Assembly: GCF_016411825.1 (NCBI RefSeq) | Contig: NZ_JAEKMH010000004.1 | Coordinates: 62,001 to 126,000 of the forward strand | Direction of reading: 5' to 3' | DNA from: Devosia sediminis | GTDB taxonomy: Bacteria > Pseudomonadota > Alphaproteobacteria > Rhizobiales > Devosiaceae | DNA length: 64,000 bases | Shown: one piece after another, positions 59,979 through 64,000 of the stretch | Layout: every line of letters begins with the position of its first letter | Numbering within the stretch: the stretch's first letter is position 1 | The notes under the pieces: model-generated | Told to the model about the DNA's origin: nothing | The model's database searches: none | What the model saw: the letters and a program-made list of their open reading frames with translations, nothing else | Program-made: the position numbers and the translations under genes

Positions 59979-60255
59979 TTTCTGCCCCTGAATGAATGCC
60001 GCTGCTTCGGCGCTCCATCAGGCTGCGCCGGGACGGTTAAAGAATTCCATAGAGAGAGGATAAACATTTGCCGTATTAACAGGCATTCTTAGGAATTGAT
60101 TTTCGCAACTCTGATGCAGTTTTCGCGGAACTACGGAAATATACCTACGTAATTTTACCAGGATATATTCTGATATACATACACAGAATATGAAAGGACT
60201 GCCGGTGATGACAAGTCACTGGCAGTCCCTGCTGCTGTTCTGCGGAATGCTTGGC
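59979..60255. other. Intergenic region, no gene seen
   Basis: 277 bp between two chemoreceptor genes on the minus strand. About 60041-60190 is the most AT-rich stretch of the window and probably holds the promoter of the soluble PAS receptor. I see no open frame with a start signal and no clear operator. Confidence 0.5.
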
Positions 60256-62667
60256 CTAAAACTCGTTCCAGTCTGCCGAGAGGGCGGCGTTGCCCTGGGT
60301 GAGATAGGCCGAGGCAGCCTGTCGCAATTTCTGCACCGGGCGCGGAGCGGGAGCCGGACGCGCAGCTTCCGATGGAGCCCGCAGCTCGCTGCCATCGGTG
60401 CGGAATACCGCAACGATGCGGTCGAGCTCGCTGGCCTGTGCCTCGGTCTGCTCGATGGCGGCATTGGTCTCTTCCACCAGCGCCGCATTGTGCTGGGTCA
60501 TCTCGTCCATCTGCCGCACGGCGACGGTCACTTCCTCGATGGCCGAGGCCTGTTCGCGGCTGTCGCGGGCGATGCCTTCCATGAGGCTCGAATTGGACTT
60601 GGCAGCTTCCAACATGGCGGCGAGCTTGGCGGCGGCTTCGGCCACGAGGCGCGTGCCCTCGCCCACCTCGCCCGACGACGTCTCGATCAGCGCCTTGACG
60701 TCGGACGAGGCGCTGGCGGCGCTCTGCGCCAGACGGCGCACTTCGACGGCCACCACGGCAAAGCCCTTGCCGGCATCCCCGGCCCGCGCCGCTTCCACCG
60801 AGGCGTTGAGCGCCAGCAGATTGGTCTGGAAGGCGATATCGTCGATCAGCCCGATGATATTGGAGATCTTGGCCGAGGAGGTGGTGATCCGCTCCATGGC
60901 CTCGGTCGCCTTGCCCATCACCACGCCGCCCTCTTCGGCCGTGTCGCTCACGGTCTGGGCAATGGCATTGGCGTCGCGGGCGCGATCGGCATTCTGCAGC
61001 ACTGTGGTCGCCAGTTGCTCCATGGCCGCCGATGTCTCTTCGATGGTCGCGGCCTGCTTGGTGGTGCGCTCGGAAAGATCGTTGGTGCCTTCGAGGATTT
61101 CGCCGGTCGCCGTCTTGAGCGAGCGCGAGGTAGCCTTGAGGCCATTGACCACGTCCGAAAGCGTTTCGGCCACGGTATTGGTGCTGGTCTGCAATTGCGC
61201 GAAGCTTCCCTGGTAGGTGCCATGCATGCGCAGCGTCAGGTCCGTGCGGGCCAGCGCCTCGAGCACCTTGCCGGTCTCGGTGACACCCTGGTCGACGGTC
61301 TCGACCAGCGAATTGACGGAACCGGCCAGGCTGTTGAGCTCGGCATCGGGGAAGCTGGCATCGACACGCTTGGTGAAATCCCCGGAAATGGCGGCATCCA
61401 CCACTTCGCCGAAGGCGAGCTGCAGGTCCTGCATCATCGCCTGGCGCGCCTGTTGGTCGGAGATGATGCGAGCCGCTTCGGCCTCGGTCATCTGGCTGAT
61501 CCTGAGGCCGTTCTCGCGGAAGATCTCCACGGCGCGCGCCATGCCGCCGATTTCGTCGCGGCGATCGAGGCCGGGGACGGCGACATCATATTTGCCTTCG
61601 GCCAGCACACCCATGAGGTCGGTCATGCGGCGAATGGGCTTGGCGATGACCCCGGCACCCAGCCAGACCAGGCCCAGCACCACCACCAGCAGCACCGCGG
61701 CGGCCACCAGCGCCATGTTGCGCATCGAGTCGACGCCCGCATAGATGGTCGCGGTGGGCACGGTCATGACCATGGTCCACTGGTCGGCCACCCCGGCAAA
61801 GCTCAGCGGCGCAGTAACGACGAAGGTGTTGACCCCCAGTTCGTTGACATAGCTCATGCCGGTTTCCATCAGCGCCGTGTTGAGCAGCGCGCCCGAAATT
61901 TCCGGCGACAGCACCTGGCCGACCAGCGACGGATCGGGATTGGCGATCCAGGTCTCGGCATTGCTGACCAGCAGCACCGAGCCCACATCAAAGGGCCGCA
62001 ACTGTCCGATCACCCCGCCGATCACGTCGAGGGTAAGGTCGGAGGTGACGATGCCCGCAGGCTTGCCATCCTTGTGCACGACCATGGCGATGCTGGTCAG
62101 CAGCGTGTCCTTGCCCTCGACCGCATAGGCATAGGGCGCGGTCAGCACGCCGCGATCCTCGCGCATGGGCAGGTGATACCAGTTCTCGTCATTGGCAGGC
62201 ACCGACATGTCGAGCGCTTCGAGCGCCACCTTGCCGCCCGCCTGGGTGAAGTAGGGCACGAACCGGCCCTGCGCATCCGAATGGGGCTGGCCCCGATGGG
62301 CCGCATCGCTGCCCAGCACATCTGGCTCCAGCGCCACCGTCATGCCGACCACAGATGGCCGCGACTGCAGCGCACGAGTAACGGCTTCGGCGACGGCCTC
62401 GCGGCTGGCATTGGTGGCAACCAGGCCCTCGACAATGGCCGCGGTCGCCTGGGTATGGGCGATCACATTGCCCAACTGCCCGGTCGCGAGCTGGCTGTAC
62501 TGTCCGAGCAGCGCCCGGGCCCGTTCCTCCGCCTCGGCACCGGCCGTCTGGTACATGAGATAAAGCCCCCCGGCGATGAGGCCGCCGGTGGCCAGGAGGA
62601 AGACAATGCCCGCTCCCAGCACCAGCTTGAGTTGGATGGACAGATCGCTCAGTTTCATCTTGCGCAT
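60256..62667 (-). CDS. Cache-domain methyl-accepting chemotaxis protein
   Basis: An 803-residue membrane chemoreceptor. One transmembrane helix lies at about residues 12-35, then a large periplasmic double-Cache domain (about 36-330; [19 protein letters not shown] is a Cache mark). A second helix is followed by HAMP ([20 protein letters not shown]) and an additional HAMP-like repeat, then the MCP domain with [18 protein letters not shown]. The C-terminus DWNEF is a tether-like pentapeptide. Cache domains commonly bind amino or organic acids. ATG 62667 is preferred; ATG 62658 is possible. Confidence 0.92.
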   Translation of the reverse strand: MRKMKLSDLSIQLKLVLGAGIVFLLATGGLIAGGLYLMYQTAGAEAEERARALLGQYSQLATGQLGNVIAHTQATAAIVEGLVATNASREAVAEAVTRALQSRPSVVGMTVALEPDVLGSDAAHRGQPHSDAQGRFVPYFTQAGGKVALEALDMSVPANDENWYHLPMREDRGVLTAPYAYAVEGKDTLLTSIAMVVHKDGKPAGIVTSDLTLDVIGGVIGQLRPFDVGSVLLVSNAETWIANPDPSLVGQVLSPEISGALLNTALMETGMSYVNELGVNTFVVTAPLSFAGVADQWTMVMTVPTATIYAGVDSMRNMALVAAAVLLVVVLGLVWLGAGVIAKPIRRMTDLMGVLAEGKYDVAVPGLDRRDEIGGMARAVEIFRENGLRISQMTEAEAARIISDQQARQAMMQDLQLAFGEVVDAAISGDFTKRVDASFPDAELNSLAGSVNSLVETVDQGVTETGKVLEALARTDLTLRMHGTYQGSFAQLQTSTNTVAETLSDVVNGLKATSRSLKTATGEILEGTNDLSERTTKQAATIEETSAAMEQLATTVLQNADRARDANAIAQTVSDTAEEGGVVMGKATEAMERITTSSAKISNIIGLIDDIAFQTNLLALNASVEAARAGDAGKGFAVVAVEVRRLAQSAASASSDVKALIETSSGEVGEGTRLVAEAAAKLAAMLEAAKSNSSLMEGIARDSREQASAIEEVTVAVRQMDEMTQHNAALVEETNAAIEQTEAQASELDRIVAVFRTDGSELRAPSEAARPAPAPRPVQKLRQAASAYLTQGNAALSADWNEF

Positions 62668-62897
62668 GCTTCCAATAAAGCCGGTCCTTCTGGACAGGCC
62701 AAAACCCCGCGCTCGCCGTGCGCGCCAACGGTCCACCCCGAGGGGCGGAACAAAGGTCAAAATACGGGGGAATGACGCCCGCCCAAGCCACCGGCGCCGT
62801 TGCCGGGGTTCGTAAATTCAGGTCTGCGTCCAATCTGAGTTAAAGCAGAACAGCGTTAAGGCCCGGTAAAGCCAAAGAGTTCTCTGCTCAAATGCAG

Positions 62898-62918
62898 AAG
62901 GGGGCGCCCAGCGCCCCC
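62898..62918 (-). terminator. Hairpin downstream of the third chemoreceptor gene
   Basis: AGGGGGCGC-cca-GCGCCCCCT, a 9-bp stem located 32 bp after the stop of the next gene. On the minus strand TTCTGCATTT follows, so the T-run is weak. Confidence 0.55.
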
Positions 62919-62950
62919 TCCCGATACTCTTGTTCGTCCTTTTAAGGACT

Positions 62951-64000
62951 TCAGAATTCGTCCCAGTCGGCGGCGACAGCGGCATTGCCGTGGCTGAGAT
63001 AGGCCTTGCTGGCCTTTTGGGCCGAACCGCGCGCCGGCGCGGCGGCGGGCCGGAGCTGCATCGGGGCGGCAGCCTCGGTCTCGTCGAGCGTGAAGATGTC
63101 GACTACGCTGTCGAGCTCACCCGCCTGCGCCTCGGTCTGCTCGATGGCGGCATTGGTTTGTTCCACCAGCGCCGCATTGTGCTGGGTCATTTCGTCGAGC
63201 GTGCGCACGGCGACGCTGACCTCGTCGATGGCCGCTGCCTGCGCCTTGCTGGCCTTGGCGATGGCCTGCATCAGCCCGGCATTTTCGGTGACCGCGCCCA
63301 GCATGTCGCGCAGTTGCGTGGCCGCGCTCGACACCAGTTGCGAGCCGCCCTGCACCTCACTGGCACTGGCTTCGATCAGCACCTTGACCTCGGACGAGGC
63401 CTGCGCCGCCGATTGGGCGAGCCGCCGCACTTCCACCGCGACCACCGCAAAGCCCTTGCCGGCATCGCCCGCCCGCGCCGCTTCCACCGAGGCGTTGAGG
63501 GCCAGCAGATTGGTCTGAAAAGCGATGTCGTCGATCATGCCGATGATGTTGGAAATCTTGGCCGAGGACTGCGTGATCCGCTCCATGGCGGCATTGGCCC
63601 GGTCCATGACCTCGCCGCTGCGCGCTGCGTCGGCCGAGACCGCATTGGCTGATGTATTGGCATCATCGGCCATGCGGGCATTTTCGGCCACGGTATTGGC
63701 CAATTGCTCCATGGCCGCCGAGGTTTCTTCGATGGTCGCCGCCTGCTTGGTGGTGCGCTCGGAAAGGTCGTTGGCACCCGAGAGGATTTCACCCGTCGCG
63801 GTTTTGAGGGCCCGCGAAGTCACGCGCAGCTTGCCGATCACGTCGCTGAGCTTCTCGGCCACCGCATTGGTGTCGCTCTTGAGCTTGGCGAAGGAGCCCT
63901 GATAGTCCCCTTTCATGCGCTGCGTGAGGTCTGCCTCGGCCAGGGCCGCCAGCACCGCCCCGGTTTCCCCCAGGCCGCGGTCGACGGTTTCGACGAGACT
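62951..64000 (-). CDS. Methyl-accepting chemotaxis protein, C-terminal part (5' end outside window)
   Basis: The last 349 residues of a chemoreceptor; frame and sequence remain open to the window edge. The visible part begins with a HAMP-like helix ([21 protein letters not shown]), followed by the coiled coil and the hairpin [18 protein letters not shown]. The segment before the hairpin closely resembles that of the Cache receptor, so they are paralogues. The C-terminus is DWDEF, again a tether-like pentapeptide. The sensory domain is not in the window. Confidence 0.9.
   Translation of the reverse strand, partial: SLVETVDRGLGETGAVLAALAEADLTQRMKGDYQGSFAKLKSDTNAVAEKLSDVIGKLRVTSRALKTATGEILSGANDLSERTTKQAATIEETSAAMEQLANTVAENARMADDANTSANAVSADAARSGEVMDRANAAMERITQSSAKISNIIGMIDDIAFQTNLLALNASVEAARAGDAGKGFAVVAVEVRRLAQSAAQASSEVKVLIEASASEVQGGSQLVSSAATQLRDMLGAVTENAGLMQAIAKASKAQAAAIDEVSVAVRTLDEMTQHNAALVEQTNAAIEQTEAQAGELDSVVDIFTLDETEAAAPMQLRPAAAPARGSAQKASKAYLSHGNAAVAADWDEF

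Noticed and set aside
60190..62775. Very long open frame on the plus strand opposite the Cache chemoreceptor
   Set aside because: It is the antisense shadow of a GC-rich coding gene. Its translation is low-complexity (His/Gly/Arg-rich) with no domain, while the minus strand encodes a complete chemoreceptor.
1..64000. CRISPR arrays, tRNA or rRNA genes
   Set aside because: The repeated sequences are palindromic doublets in different gaps, not regularly spaced direct repeats, and no cloverleaf-like sequence was seen in the gaps.

Overview
The window is high-GC, densely packed alphaproteobacterial chromosome. Gene content and gene order fit the Hyphomicrobiales, and most resemble the Devosiaceae (Devosia or Pelagibacterium); this is inferred from the proteins, since no rRNA lies in the window. 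Lineage markers are CobT-type cobaltochelatase, a CpdR response regulator, the ftsE-ftsX-plsC block, ChaC next to a DUF2125 protein followed by tyrC-hisC, and a SAM methyltransferase divergent from gloB. I see no tRNA, rRNA, CRISPR array, prophage or classical insertion sequence. Most genes are ordinary housekeeping genes.

Layout. 1-9.5 kb: 3' end of cobT, a phytase-like esterase, an HNH endonuclease, a carboxylesterase/AlkA-type glycosylase pair, gluQ, a divergent LysR/dehydrogenase pair, a HIG1 protein with a PduO-type cobalamin adenosyltransferase, rhomboid protease and a YjfB-like protein. 9.6-14 kb: tlpA divergent from argH with overlapping start codons, chaC, lysA. 14.3-21.2 kb: SH3 protein, cpdR, zinc-ribbon protein, ftsEX, plsC, a small gene behind a LexA-box promoter, a second ChaC and a DUF2125 protein. 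21.5-31 kb: tyrC-hisC, a DUF559 nuclease gene bracketed by inverted repeats, gloB, fumC, rpmF, vapBC and mtgA. 31-42.9 kb: ispA, MOSC and YbaK proteins, a PACE transporter, ispG, a GH43 enzyme, a three-gene unit ending in a GreA/Rnk-like factor, pyruvate carboxylase and a DUF442 protein. 43-50 kb: a GGDEF-EAL protein and a ProVW transporter with two binding proteins. 49-56 kb: a branched-chain amino acid transporter with livJ convergent to livGFHM. 56-64 kb: mgsA, a globin-coupled protein and three chemoreceptors.

Intergenic spaces are unusually rich in palindromic repeat doublets of at least six families. One family (A) also forms the two inverted arms around the DUF559 gene, supplying its ribosome-binding site and its stop codon. 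That cassette, together with the empty doublets of the same repeat, is the best candidate here for an undescribed mobile system. The second candidate is the LexA-box gene of unknown function at 19.15 kb. Other leads are a structured leader before pyc, a 54-residue Cys-rich gene before the GreA-like gene, and a globin sensor fused to a degenerate signalling domain.
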